The notes: generated by a model from the sequence alone, not told the origin. Numbered from the stretch's first letter, positions 33,444 through 41,813 are shown. The stretch is DNA of 64,000 nucleotides from JBBRVW01 sp038246545 (GCA_038246545.1 JBBRVW010000018.1:17289-81288); one strand, 5' to 3'. Made by a program: numbers and translations.

Positions 33444-34451
33444 GTGACAGCCAAGGTCCGAGCCGTGGAGCGCCGGCGCGATGAGGGCGTCGCGGCGGCT
33501 TCCGGCCGCGGGTCTACTCTGTCGGAATGGCTTGAGCACTGGCTCGAGCAGATCGCCGCTCGACGAGTCCGACCCAGGACTCTTGAGAGCTACCGAGCGA
33601 CCGGTCCGGCTCCACATCGGCCCTAGCATCGGCGCGCAGCGGCTCGCGAAATTGCAGCCCGAACAGGTCGAGGCGATGTACGGCCAGATGCTCGCCTCGG
33701 GCCTCTCCGCGTCTTCCGTACTGCGCACCCACCGCATCCTCAGCCGTGCTCTCAAGGTCGCCATGCAGCGCGGCAAGATCACCCGCAACGTGTGTACTCT
33801 GGTGGACCCGCCGACACCGAAGCGGTCCGAAAGCAGCCCGCTGACTGTCGACGAGGCGCGGCGGGTGCTGAATGCTGCACAAGACGTCAGGAATCCGGCT
33901 CGCTGGACGGTTGCCCTGGCGCTCGGCCTGCGACAGTCCGACGCGCTCGGCCTGGCGTGGTCCGACGTCGACCTGGCTGGCGGGACGCTTTCGGTCCGGC
34001 TGGGGCTCCACCGTGTCTCCGGTAAGGGGCTCGTGTTCGAGGAGCCCAAGTCGGCCCGCAGTCGCCGAACTCTGGCCCTGCCAGCCCAGCTCGTCGACGG
34101 GCTTCGTCTCCAGCGCCTGGCGCAAGACAGGGAACGTGAGGTCGCCGGCACCGAGTGGCAGGGTCAGGACTTCGCATTCGCCCAGGCCAACGGACGCCCG
34201 CTCGATCGCCGCTCCGACTGGGAGCACTGGCGAGCCCGCCTCACCTCGGCCGGAGTCCGGCGGGTCCGCCTGCACGACGGACGGCACACGGCTGCGACCC
34301 TGCTGCTCACGGCCGGAGTACACCGAGGGTCGTCATGGAACTGCCCGGCCACTCCCAGATGCGCACGACCACCGACGTCTACAGCCACGTTATGCCAGCC
34401 CTCGCCCGGGAAGCCGCCGAGCAGATGGGGACGGCCCTGTTGGGGCCCTGA
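33444..34451 (+). pseudogene. Tyrosine recombinase (integrase) with two frameshifts
   Basis: The N-terminal SAM-like domain (LSEWLEHWLEQIAARRVRPR, then TLESYR) is in one frame up to about 33597. The middle (VRLHIGPSIGAQRLAKLQPE through the catalytic region to VRLHDGRHTAATLLLTAGV) is in a second, and the end (PRVVMELPGHSQMRTTTDVYSHVMPALARE in the third) closes at 34451. One extra G near 33600 and one missing C near 34325 explain both shifts. With both repaired, catalytic residues R (LALGLRQSDALGLAW), H-x-x-R (LHDGRH), H (LPGHSQ) and Y (DVYSHV) are all present. The N-terminus also seems truncated. It ends about 80 bases from the tRNA-Ala gene, the usual place for an integrase at its att site. 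Confidence 0.88.
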
Positions 34452-34486
34452 CCGAAACTAGTGGCCACCAAAATGGCACCAAAGAC

Positions 34487-34573
34487 GACACTGGCCGCCT
34501 CCCAGAAAGGGAAACGGCCAGGTCATCGGGGTGGAGCTGAGGGGACTCGAACCCCTGACCCCCACACTGCCAG
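34487..34573 (-). repeat. Attachment-site repeat joined to the intact tRNA-Ala
   Basis: The partner of 31116-31202. It covers nucleotides 32 to 73 of tRNA-Ala(GGC) and the following hairpin (CTGGCCG / CGGCCAG), which may end the tRNA transcript. A shorter element just before it (AGTGGCCACCAAA at 34460) also recurs at 31306 and may be an arm site. Confidence 0.85.
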
Positions 34574-34604
34574 TGTGGTGCGCTACCAGCTGCGCCACAG
34601 CCCC
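34532..34604 (-). tRNA. tRNA-Ala (anticodon GGC)
   Basis: A 73-base tRNA. Acceptor GGGGCTG / CAGCTCC (one G-T pair), D-arm GCGC-AGCTGGTA-GCGC, anticodon arm CCACA-CTGGCAG-TGTGG with GGC at 34-36, T-arm AGGGG-TTCGAGT-CCCCT. It reads GCC codons. CCA is not encoded (CCC follows). The gene is intact despite serving as an integration target. Confidence 0.97.
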
Positions 34605-34691
34605 TTGCCACTACGTGCGGTACTGCCGCTCGCACGGCCGAGCCAGTCTAACGGGTACCCCGCACGGGCACGAATCGAGCCATGGTCCCGG

Positions 34692-35342
34692 CTACTCGTC
34701 GTCACCCATGACGGGCTCGGGCAGGCTGCCCGCGTTGTGCTCCACCAGCCGCCAGCCGGCGGGAGGCACCTCCTCGAGCACCGACCAGCAGCAGTTGGCC
34801 AGTCCCCCGACGACCGCCCACCGGTCCAACGGCAGGTCGAGCATCGCGCCGATCGCGGCCCGGGCCGAGCCGCCGTGCGTGACGACCACCAGCGTGCCGC
34901 CCGGCGGCACCTCGCCGAGCGCGTCGGCGATCGCCGGGACCACGCGGGCGGCCACCTCGGTGCGCCGCTCGCCACCACCGGCCGGGACGTCGTCGCCGGC
35001 CCGCCACGAGGTGTAGATCTCGTGGTCGGCCGCGTCGATCTCGGTCGCCGTGCGTCCCTGCCACCGGGCGCCGTAGGTCTCGCGCAGCCGCTCGTCATGG
35101 CGCACGTCCAGCTCGCAGAGGCAGGCCAGGGCGGCCGCCGTGGAGCCGGCGCGCACCAGGTCGGAGGAGACGATCGCGGCCGGCTCGAGCGTGGTCAGCA
35201 GGCGAGCGGCCCGCTCCGCCTGGGCGACCCCGACCTCGTCGAGCTCGATGTCGCTGCTGCCCTGGAACCGCTCCTCGAGGTTCCACGAGGTCTGCCCGTG
35301 CCGCCAGAGCACGACCCGCCGGCCGGTGCTCCCGCGGCTCAG
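34692..35342 (-). CDS. Histidine phosphatase family protein (phosphoglycerate mutase-like)
   Basis: A 216-residue enzyme of the RHG family. The catalytic motif is VVLWRHGQTSWNLEERFQGS, and the second histidine is in VVVTHGGSARAAIGAML. It follows rsfS in many actinobacteria, where homologues are annotated as phosphoglycerate mutase or glucosyl-3-phosphoglycerate phosphatase; the substrate is uncertain. The first in-frame GTG (35312) would delete the first beta strand. A CTG at 35342 overlaps the rsfS stop (CTGA), has GAGGGGG 7 bases upstream and gives SRGSTGRRVVLWRHG. I take CTG as the start. Confidence 0.85.
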   Translation of the reverse strand: MSRGSTGRRVVLWRHGQTSWNLEERFQGSSDIELDEVGVAQAERAARLLTTLEPAAIVSSDLVRAGSTAAALACLCELDVRHDERLRETYGARWQGRTATEIDAADHEIYTSWRAGDDVPAGGGERRTEVAARVVPAIADALGEVPPGGTLVVVTHGGSARAAIGAMLDLPLDRWAVVGGLANCCWSVLEEVPPAGWRLVEHNAGSLPEPVMGDDE

Positions 35343-35758
35343 GACGCGGCCCCCTCGACCCCGCCGCCGAGGTGGGACCGCTGGCTGTGGGCCGACCGGA
35401 CAGACTCGGGCAGCTCGACCGTCGGGCAGTCCTTCCAGATCCGCTCGAGAGAGTAGTAGACCCGCTCCTCGGCATGCTGGACGTGAACGATGATGTCGAC
35501 GTAGTCGAGCAGGATCCAACGGCCCTCGCGCTCGCCCTCGCGGCGGACCGGTTTGGCGCCGAGCGTGCGCAGCCGCTCCTCGATCCCGTCGACGACGGCG
35601 CGCACCTGGCGGTCGTTGGAGGCCGAGCAGAGGACGAAGACGTCGGTGATGACAAGCTGGTCCCCCACGTCGAACGCGAGGATGTCGTCGGCAAGCTTGT
35701 CGGCGGCGGCTTCGGCAGCGGCTACCGCGAGCTCACGGGCACGGGGGGAGACGGTCAC
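35339..35758 (-). CDS. rsfS: Ribosomal silencing factor RsfS
   Basis: A 139-residue protein that binds L14 on the free 50S subunit and blocks joining of the subunits when nutrients are short. Conserved parts: ADDILAFDVGDQLVITDVFV, SASNDRQVRAVVDGIEERL and the YVDIIVHVQHAEERVYYSLE C-terminus with the DY-to-HV stretch. Full length. It overlaps the phosphatase gene and lies in the nadD-LytR_C-rsfS order typical of actinobacteria. Confidence 0.95.
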   Translation of the reverse strand: MTVSPRARELAVAAAEAAADKLADDILAFDVGDQLVITDVFVLCSASNDRQVRAVVDGIEERLRTLGAKPVRREGEREGRWILLDYVDIIVHVQHAEERVYYSLERIWKDCPTVELPESVRSAHSQRSHLGGGVEGAAS

Positions 35759-35791
35759 GGCCCCAGTTTCTCACGCGTCGGGGGTACCGCC

Positions 35792-37174
35792 TCACGGCCG
35801 GAAGTCCGAGCCGAGGATCACGATGACGTCGGCGACGTTCTGGCCCCGGTCACTGGGCGTCACCGCCTCGGCTGGCAGCCCGAGCGCGGCGGCGACCCGC
35901 CGGCCCTTCTCGAGGCTGGCCTCAGTGCCGTCGACCACCTGGATCGAGCTCGGCGAACTGTCGAAGCTCGAGGCGTTGCCGCCGCTCTTGAACTGGAATC
36001 CCGCGTCGACCAGCTTCGTGCGCGCCCGTTCGGCCAGGCCCGGGGTGCCGACACCGTTCTCGACGAGCACCCGGAGCGTGCCGCCGCTCGCGTCCCGCAC
36101 GAGCGCGCCGGGGAACTTCTCGCGCAGCGCGGCATCGACGTCGCCCGCATTGATCCCGTACGCCGGAACCGGGCCGCCGGTATCGATCTCGTTGACGGGC
36201 AGCACGTCGCTCACCAGGCCGGCCGGACCCGCAGCGGCTGCGCGCATCACGGCGAGCCGCGAGGCCAGCGCAGCCTGGTCCAGGGTCGAGGTCGACCCGG
36301 ACCCCGCGGTCGCGAGGAAGGCGCCGATCCCCGTCTGGTCGGCGGGCAGCTTCGCGAGCAGCGTCGAGAGCACGTCGTCGAACCTCGCCAAGCGGGCCTG
36401 CTCGGGCTCGCTGTCGGCGAGGTAGGTCGCGTAGCCGGCGGCCGCGCGGCCCGCGAGCAGCTGGTTGCCGGCCCGCACCACCACGGTCTGGTCGCCGTTC
36501 GGCGCGGTGTCGACGACGTCGACGTCGACGGCCGCCTCGACGCCGCCGACGGCGTCGACGAGGGCTGCCAGCGCCTGCGTGGTGAGCGTCCAGGTGTCCT
36601 CGACCCGCAGTCCGAGCAGGTCGGTGAGGGCGGCCGCCGCCGCGGTGGGGTCGCCCAGCGTGGTCGTCTCGCCGAACGCCATGTCGCCGGAGCCGACCAC
36701 GTCGACGCTGAGCCGGGACGGCACCAGCAGGGCGACCGCCGAGCCGTCGGCCTTGGTGGTGCCGACGATGGCGCTGGCTGACGCCGTGCCGTCGGCGCCG
36801 GTGACCTGCACGAGGGTCACCTGCTGCGTGTCGGCCGCGGCCGTCTGCGTCGGCGGCGCATCGCTGCCCCCGGGCCGCAGCAGCAGCCACACCCCGACGC
36901 CGACGAGCAGCACGGCGAGGACACCGGCGGTCACCAGCAGGGACTGTTGCCGCCGGACCTGGCGCCGGGCCGCGCGCTCGGCATGACGACTCCGGCGCAC
37001 GACGACGGTCGGGCCGGGCGCGGCGGCAGCACTGACGGCGGCCGCCGGTGGCTCGGCAGTCGTCGTCGGAGCGACCGGCGAGGTCTCCGACGGCACCACG
37101 GGTCCGGCCCCGAGCCGCTTCGCCAGGTCCACGTCCCGCAGCGGGTCGGGCTCGGGCCGCCGGTGCTTGCTCAT
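35792..37174 (-). CDS. LytR C-terminal domain membrane protein
   Basis: A 460-residue type II membrane protein. It has a disordered N-terminus with SKHRRPEPDPLRDVDLAKRL, a basic segment (RRSRHAERAARRQVRRQQ) and one membrane helix (about 78-98, LLVTAGVLAVLLVGVGVWLL). The extracellular middle resembles a degenerate LytR-CpsA-Psr fold (PSRLSVDVVGSGDMAFGETT). The final ~90 residues form a LytR_C domain (LRVLVENGVGTPGLAERA, DVIVILGSDF). The middle lacks the arginine set expected for a glycopolymer ligase, so it may be a non-catalytic paralogue. Conserved between nadD and rsfS. Confidence 0.82.
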   Translation of the reverse strand: MSKHRRPEPDPLRDVDLAKRLGAGPVVPSETSPVAPTTTAEPPAAAVSAAAAPGPTVVVRRSRHAERAARRQVRRQQSLLVTAGVLAVLLVGVGVWLLLRPGGSDAPPTQTAAADTQQVTLVQVTGADGTASASAIVGTTKADGSAVALLVPSRLSVDVVGSGDMAFGETTTLGDPTAAAAALTDLLGLRVEDTWTLTTQALAALVDAVGGVEAAVDVDVVDTAPNGDQTVVVRAGNQLLAGRAAAGYATYLADSEPEQARLARFDDVLSTLLAKLPADQTGIGAFLATAGSGSTSTLDQAALASRLAVMRAAAAGPAGLVSDVLPVNEIDTGGPVPAYGINAGDVDAALREKFPGALVRDASGGTLRVLVENGVGTPGLAERARTKLVDAGFQFKSGGNASSFDSSPSSIQVVDGTEASLEKGRRVAAALGLPAEAVTPSDRGQNVADVIVILGSDFRP

Positions 37175-37181
37175 CGGCCGT

Positions 37182-37796
37182 TCATCCCGTGACCGGGTAC
37201 AAGCGGTGCTTGGCGACGTACTGGACGACGCCGTCGGGGACGAGGTACCAGACGGGCTCGCCCCGGCTGACGCGGGCCCGGCAGTCCGTTGACGAGATCG
37301 CCATGGCCGGCACCTCGAGCAGGCTCACCCGGTCGGCCGGCAGCCCGTCACCCGAGAGGGTGTGACCGGGTCTCGTCACGCCGATGAAGTGCGCCAGCGC
37401 GAACAGCTCGTCGGCGTCCTTCCAGGTGAGGATCTGGGCCAGCGCGTCGGCGCCGGTGATGAAGAACAGCTCGACGCCGGAGTCGCGCTGCCCGCGCAGG
37501 TCGGTGAGCGTGTCCACGGTGTACGTCGGCCCGGGCCGGTCGATGTCCACCCGGCTCACGGTGAAGCGCGGGTTGGACGCCGTGGCGATGACCGCCATCA
37601 GGTAGCGGTGCTCTGCGGTGGTGACCGCCCGGTCGTCCTTCTGCCACGGCTGACCGGTGGGGACGAACACCACCTCGTCCAGCGCTAACCGCGCGGCAAC
37701 CTCGCTCGCAGCCACGAGGTGCCCGTGATGGATCGGGTCGAAGGTGCCGCCCATTACCCCCAGACGGGACGGCGGCGGGACGGCGGACGGAGTCAC
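37182..37796 (-). CDS. nadD: Nicotinate-nucleotide adenylyltransferase
   Basis: NadD joins ATP and nicotinate mononucleotide to deamido-NAD. The nucleotidyltransferase motif is LGVMGGTFDPIHHGHLVAAS (the GxFxPxHxxH set) and the second is ISSTDCRARVSRGEPVWYLV, with a serine in the ISST position. Full length (204 aa) from the GTG at 37796. The frame is open upstream, but the sequence there is a run of prolines outside the family. The small membrane protein gene ends 23 bases before this start. Confidence 0.95.
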   Translation of the reverse strand: MTPSAVPPPSRLGVMGGTFDPIHHGHLVAASEVAARLALDEVVFVPTGQPWQKDDRAVTTAEHRYLMAVIATASNPRFTVSRVDIDRPGPTYTVDTLTDLRGQRDSGVELFFITGADALAQILTWKDADELFALAHFIGVTRPGHTLSGDGLPADRVSLLEVPAMAISSTDCRARVSRGEPVWYLVPDGVVQYVAKHRLYPVTG

Positions 37797-37819
37797 GGGG
37801 GGCGGCGGCGGGGGTCCGC

Positions 37820-37969
37820 TCAGCGGTCCTTGCCGAACGCGAGGGTCAGGAGCATGGCCATGGTGAGCAGGCCGAACGCGAGCAGGCCGATCGCCCACGG
37901 CTCCAGCGGCAGGTCACGGCCGTGGGACTCGCCCTTGACGGCGAGGAGGCGGACGACGGCAGCGGTCAT
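37820..37969 (-). CDS. Small single-pass membrane protein (49 residues)
   Basis: ATG to TGA, 49 residues, with one hydrophobic helix (about 25-43, PWAIGLLAFGLLTMAMLLTL) and a charged end FGKDR. The codon pattern and the closeness to nadD (23 bases) support a real gene, too short for normal ORF callers. Small membrane proteins of this kind recur in this place in related genomes, as I recall. Function unknown. Confidence 0.7.
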   Translation of the reverse strand: MTAAVVRLLAVKGESHGRDLPLEPWAIGLLAFGLLTMAMLLTLAFGKDR

Positions 37970-38083
37970 GGCGGAAGCACTCCTGTCGGGCTGGGAAATG
38001 CCGGTCGATGCTGGCCGCAGTCTTCCACAGCGGGACGGCCGGGAGGCCGACCCCTGAGGCCCGGGTCGTGTCCCCCGACCCCA

Positions 38084-38103
38084 TCTCGGCTCGCGAGCCG
38101 AGA
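38084..38103. terminator. Palindromic terminator after the 135-residue gene
   Basis: TCTCGGCTCG/CGAGCCGAGA, a perfect 20-base palindrome, lies 8 bases past the stop at 38112. As RNA it forms an 8-base stem with a CGCG loop. As DNA it could equally be an operator for the small membrane protein and nadD downstream. Confidence 0.55.
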
Positions 38104-38111
38104 GGCACGAC

Positions 38112-38519
38112 CTAGAACGGGCGGATGCCGCCGGCGGGGACCAGCACCGGCGCCGGGCTCTCGGTGGCGCGCCGCTGGTAGGTGAGGCGGTCGACGACCT
38201 CGAGGCCTGATACCCGCCACGGTGGCAGCCCGGCCGTGAGCCGGTGCTCGCCCCAGAGCCGCAGCGCCAGCGCCGCGGCGTCCTCCAGGTCGCGGGCCTC
38301 CTCCCAGTAGCGCAGCTCGGCCCGGTCGGGTGCGTAGCGCCCGGAGAGGAGGAACGGTCGCTCGTGAGCCAGCCGCTCGAGTGCTGCGCGGACGTCACCG
38401 GCCTCGACGGCCTCGCCGACGACGGTGAGAGTGACGTGCCACATGGGGCGGCTTTCCGGCGGTGCGACAGGCTGCTGGGCGGCGGAGTCCATCCCCACAG
38501 GTCGGGCCACGTCGCTCAC
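38112..38519 (-). CDS. Uncharacterised 135-residue protein
   Basis: GTG start with GGAGG 8 bases upstream, which makes the start convincing. The protein starts SDVARPVGMDSAAQQPVAPP. The middle, WHVTLTVVGEAVEAGDVRAA and LSGRYAPDRAELRYWEEARD, alternates like an alpha/beta ferredoxin-like fold. There are no membrane segments, cysteines or metal motifs. I do not recognise a family. It occupies the place where proA often lies between proB and nadD in actinobacteria. Confidence 0.7.
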   Translation of the reverse strand: MSDVARPVGMDSAAQQPVAPPESRPMWHVTLTVVGEAVEAGDVRAALERLAHERPFLLSGRYAPDRAELRYWEEARDLEDAAALALRLWGEHRLTAGLPPWRVSGLEVVDRLTYQRRATESPAPVLVPAGGIRPF

Positions 38520-38547
38520 CCGTGCAGCCTCCGTTCGTCGTACGTGC

Positions 38548-39651
38548 TCAGCCGCCCAGGAGCACGATGCCGTCGCGGTGGACGACCTCGCGGCCGAAGG
38601 CGGGCCCCAGCTCCCTGGCGAGGTCCGGTGTCGACCGGCCGAGCAGCCCGGGCAGCTCTGTCACGTCAAAGTTCACCAGTCCGCGCGCCACTGCGTGGCC
38701 GTTTTGGTCAAGGAGGTCCACCGGATCGCCCGCCACGAAGTCGCCGGTAACCGACGTCACCCCCGCCGCGAGCAGCGACATCCGGCGGTCGACCACGGCG
38801 CGGACCGCCCCGGCGTCGAGCTCGAGGCTGCCGCGGGGGGTCGTCGCGTAGGCCAGCCAGAGCATCCGGGTCGGCAGCCGCGTCGTCGCAGGATCGAACG
38901 TGGTGCCCACGTCGGCCCCTGCGAGCACCTCGCGCGCCTGCGCCGCGGAGGCCACGACCGCACGCACGCCGGCGGCCGCGGCGATGCGGGCGGCCTCGAC
39001 CTTGGTGGCCATCCCGCCCGTGCCCACGCCTGCGCCGCCGCGCCCCAGCCGTACCCCGACGAGGTCCTCGGGACCGGTGACGCGGCCGATGCGGCGGGCG
39101 CCGGGACGGCGGGGGTCGCCGTCGTAGAGGCCGTCGACGTCGGAGAGCAGCACCAGCAGCTCGGCGCGCACGAGGTGGGCCACCAGGGCCGCCAACCGGT
39201 CGTTGTCGCCGAACCGGATCTCCTCGGTGGCCACCGTGTCGTTCTCGTTGACGACCGGGAGCACACCGAGGTCCAGCAGCCGGTACAACGTCCGCTGGGC
39301 GTTGCGGTAGTGACCGCGCCGCACCACGTCGTCGGTGGTCAGCAGCACCTGCCCGACGGTGATGCCGTGCCGGGCGAAGGCCTCGGTGTAGCGGTGCACC
39401 AGCAGGCCCTGGCCGACGCTGGCGGCCGCCTGTTGGGTCGCCAGGTCACGCGGCCGCCGGGTCAGGGACAACGGCCCGAGCCCGGACGCGATCGCGCCGG
39501 AGGACACCAGCACGACCTCGCGGCCGCCGGCGTGTGCCGCTGCCAGGGCATCGACGAGGGCCTCGACCCGGCGCGCGTCGAGGCCGCCGCCGGGGGCGGT
39601 GAGCGAGGACGAGCCGACCTTGACGACCACGCGGTCGGTGCGGCCGTCCAT
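38548..39651 (-). CDS. proB: Glutamate 5-kinase
   Basis: First step of proline synthesis: phosphorylates glutamate to glutamyl-5-phosphate. Kinase domain with VVVKVGSSSLTAPGGGLDAR, VSSGAIASGL, NENDTVATEEIRFGDNDRLA and GTGGMATKVEAARIA; the C-terminal PUA domain begins near residue 275. 367 residues from the ATG at 39651. The partner gene proA is not nearby in this window. It follows obgE directly (19-base gap). Confidence 0.95.
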   Translation of the reverse strand: MDGRTDRVVVKVGSSSLTAPGGGLDARRVEALVDALAAAHAGGREVVLVSSGAIASGLGPLSLTRRPRDLATQQAAASVGQGLLVHRYTEAFARHGITVGQVLLTTDDVVRRGHYRNAQRTLYRLLDLGVLPVVNENDTVATEEIRFGDNDRLAALVAHLVRAELLVLLSDVDGLYDGDPRRPGARRIGRVTGPEDLVGVRLGRGGAGVGTGGMATKVEAARIAAAAGVRAVVASAAQAREVLAGADVGTTFDPATTRLPTRMLWLAYATTPRGSLELDAGAVRAVVDRRMSLLAAGVTSVTGDFVAGDPVDLLDQNGHAVARGLVNFDVTELPGLLGRSTPDLARELGPAFGREVVHRDGIVLLGG

Positions 39652-39670
39652 GGCTGCGCTCGTCAGTCCG

Positions 39671-41026
39671 TCAGCGGCCGTCGAGGCGGAGGTCGGTGCC
39701 GCGTCGGCCGTGCAGCAGCTCGGCGCCGGCCTGCAGCGTGGGCTCCCAGTCGAAGACCACACCCTCGTCGCCGGCACCGATGACGACCTCGGCGCCGGCC
39801 TCGGCGCCGGCGGCCAGCAGCGCTTCCTCGATGCCGAGCCGGGCCAGCCGGTCGGCCAGGTATCCGACGGCCTCGTCGTTGCTGAAGTCGGTCTGGCGCA
39901 CCCACCGGGTCGGCTTGCTCCCGGTGATGACGAACCGCTCGCCGTCCTTGACGACGGTGAAGCCCGAGTCGTCGACGGCGGTCGGGCGCAGGACGATCCG
40001 GGTGGCCTCGAGCTCCGGTGCCTCGTCACGGGCCTGCTGCACCCGGGCGGCCATGGCGAACGACAGCTCGCGCAGCCCGTTGCGGGTGGCGGCGCTGACC
40101 GGCAGCACCTGGAGGCCGCGCGCCTCGAGGTCGGCCGTGACCATCTCGGCGAGCTCCTGCGCGTCGGGCACGTCGAGCTTGTTCAACGCCACGAGACGCG
40201 GCCGGTCGTCGAGGCCGCCGTAGGCCGACAGCTCGGCCTCGATCGCGTCGAGGTCGCTGAGCGGGTCGCGGCCGGGCTCGATGGTGGCCATGTCGACGAC
40301 GTGCACGAGCACGCTGCACCGCTCGACGTGCCGGAGGAACTGCAGCCCCAGGCCCTTCCCCTCGCTCGCGCCCGGGATCAGCCCGGGGACGTCGGCCACG
40401 GTGTAGCGGATCTCGCCGGCCTGCACGACACCCAGGTTGGGCACGAGGGTCGTGAACGGGTAGTCGGCGATCTTGGGCCGTGCGGCGCTGAGCGCCGCGA
40501 CCAGGCTCGACTTGCCGGCGCTAGGGAAGCCGACCAGAGCGACGTCGGCGACGGTCTTGAGCTCGAGGACGATGTCGCCGCCGCCGCCGGGCTCGCCGAG
40601 CAGCGCGAAGCCGGGCGCCTTGCGGCGGGCCGAGGCGAGCGCCGCGTTGCCGAGCCCGCCACGACCCCCCTGGGCCGCCACGTAGCTGGCACCTGCGCCG
40701 ACGAGGTCGGCGAGCACCTCGCCGGTCGGGCTCTTGACGACGGTGCCGTCGGGGACGGCGAGCACCATGTCGTGGCCGTCGGCACCGCTGCGGTTGGCGC
40801 CCTGGCCGGGCTTGCCGCTGGTCGCCTTGCGGTGCGGCGCGTGGTGGTAGTCCAGCAGCGTCGTGACGTTCTGGTCGACGTGGAGCAGGACGTCGCCACC
40901 GCGACCGCCGTTGCCGCCGTCGGGACCGCCGAGCGGCTTGAACTTCTCCCGGTGCACGGAGCTGCAGCCGTGGCCACCGTCGCCGGCGGCGACGTGCAGC
41001 ACGACGCGGTCGACGAAGGTGGTCAC
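39671..41026 (-). CDS. obgE: GTPase ObgE/CgtA
   Basis: A 451-residue GTPase for 50S subunit assembly and stress control. The N-terminal Obg domain is glycine-rich (AAGDGGHGCSSVHREKF, GGNGGRGGDV). The G-domain has GFPSAGKSSL (G1), DVPGLIPGASEGKGLG (G3) and NKLDVPD (G4), and the C-terminal OCT domain spans about 355-435. Start ATG. The gap before it contains a hairpin. Order rplU-rpmA-obgE-proB is conserved. Confidence 0.97.
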   Translation of the reverse strand: MTTFVDRVVLHVAAGDGGHGCSSVHREKFKPLGGPDGGNGGRGGDVLLHVDQNVTTLLDYHHAPHRKATSGKPGQGANRSGADGHDMVLAVPDGTVVKSPTGEVLADLVGAGASYVAAQGGRGGLGNAALASARRKAPGFALLGEPGGGGDIVLELKTVADVALVGFPSAGKSSLVAALSAARPKIADYPFTTLVPNLGVVQAGEIRYTVADVPGLIPGASEGKGLGLQFLRHVERCSVLVHVVDMATIEPGRDPLSDLDAIEAELSAYGGLDDRPRLVALNKLDVPDAQELAEMVTADLEARGLQVLPVSAATRNGLRELSFAMAARVQQARDEAPELEATRIVLRPTAVDDSGFTVVKDGERFVITGSKPTRWVRQTDFSNDEAVGYLADRLARLGIEEALLAAGAEAGAEVVIGAGDEGVVFDWEPTLQAGAELLHGRRGTDLRLDGR

Positions 41027-41069
41027 AGGTCCTGCTCTCTCATGTGGTGCTCAGCTGGTGCTGGAACAG

Positions 41070-41105
41070 CAGTGGGGACCATGGCCGAGACCATGATCCC
41101 CACTG
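41070..41105 (-). terminator. Hairpin between rpmA and obgE
   Basis: A 15-base stem (CAGTGGGGACCATGG / CCATGATCCCCACTG, one G-T-compatible mismatch, 6-base loop) lies 50 bases past rpmA and 44 bases before obgE. It could partially terminate ribosomal protein transcripts or act in the obgE leader. Confidence 0.6.
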
Positions 41106-41155
41106 GTTGTCGTGCGATCCCACGGCAGGCACGACTGCCGCGGCTGCGGCGGGTG

Positions 41156-41437
41156 TCAGCTGGCGTCGGCGGTGACGGCTGCGACGGCGGCCGGGACGAT
41201 GTTGACCACGCGACGACCGCGGCGGCTGCCGAACTCGACGGCGCCGGCGGCCAGGGCGAACAACGTGTCGTCACTGCCCCGGCCGACGTTGAGGCCGGGG
41301 TGGAAGTGCGTGCCGCGCTGACGGACGATGATCTCGCCGGCGTTGACGACCTGGCCGCCAAAGCGCTTGACGCCGAGCCGCTGCGCGTTGGAGTCGCGCC
41401 CGTTGCGGGTGGACGAGGCGCCCTTCTTGTGAGCCAT
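41156..41437 (-). CDS. rpmA: 50S ribosomal protein L27
   Basis: 93 residues, starting AHKKGASSTRNGRDSNAQRL, with the conserved IVRQRGTHFHPG and GRGSDDTLFALAAG. L27 lies near the peptidyl-transferase centre. The N-terminus starts with Ala-His-Lys, so no cleavable extension of the Firmicute type is present. The last ~15 residues are an Ala/Val-rich tail. Confidence 0.98.
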   Translation of the reverse strand: MAHKKGASSTRNGRDSNAQRLGVKRFGGQVVNAGEIIVRQRGTHFHPGLNVGRGSDDTLFALAAGAVEFGSRRGRRVVNIVPAAVAAVTADAS

Positions 41438-41489
41438 CGATGTGCCTTTCGCGTGGTGCCGGGTGTCGGGTCGGCGGAGAGCCGGACTG

Positions 41490-41813
41490 CTACGAGGAGG
41501 AGCCGGTCTCGATGCCGGTGACCTTCACCTGCGTGTGCTTCTGCCGGTGACCCTGCCGCTTGCGGTAGCCGGTCTTGTTCTTGAACTTGAGAATGTCGAT
41601 CTTGGGCCCCTTGGTGGCGGCGACGACCTCGACGGTGACGGTGGCCTTGGCGAGAGCGGCCTTGTCGCTGGTCACCGAACCGCCGTCGACCAGCAGCAGG
41701 ACAGGCAGCTCGACGGTCGCGCCCGGCTCGGCATGGACCCGGTCGATCTCGAGGACGTCACCGACGGCCACCTTCTCCTGGCGGCCACCAGCACGGACGA
41801 TCGCGTACACCAT
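41490..41813 (-). CDS. rplU: 50S ribosomal protein L21
   Basis: 107 residues, starting at ATG 41813 with VYAIVRAGGRQEKVAVGDVL. The C-terminal KFKNKTGYRKRQGHRQKHTQ matches the 23S-binding part. The frame is open upstream without resemblance to L21. First gene of the rplU-rpmA-obgE run; 41814-42002 holds its promoter. Confidence 0.98.
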   Translation of the reverse strand: MVYAIVRAGGRQEKVAVGDVLEIDRVHAEPGATVELPVLLLVDGGSVTSDKAALAKATVTVEVVAATKGPKIDILKFKNKTGYRKRQGHRQKHTQVKVTGIETGSSS

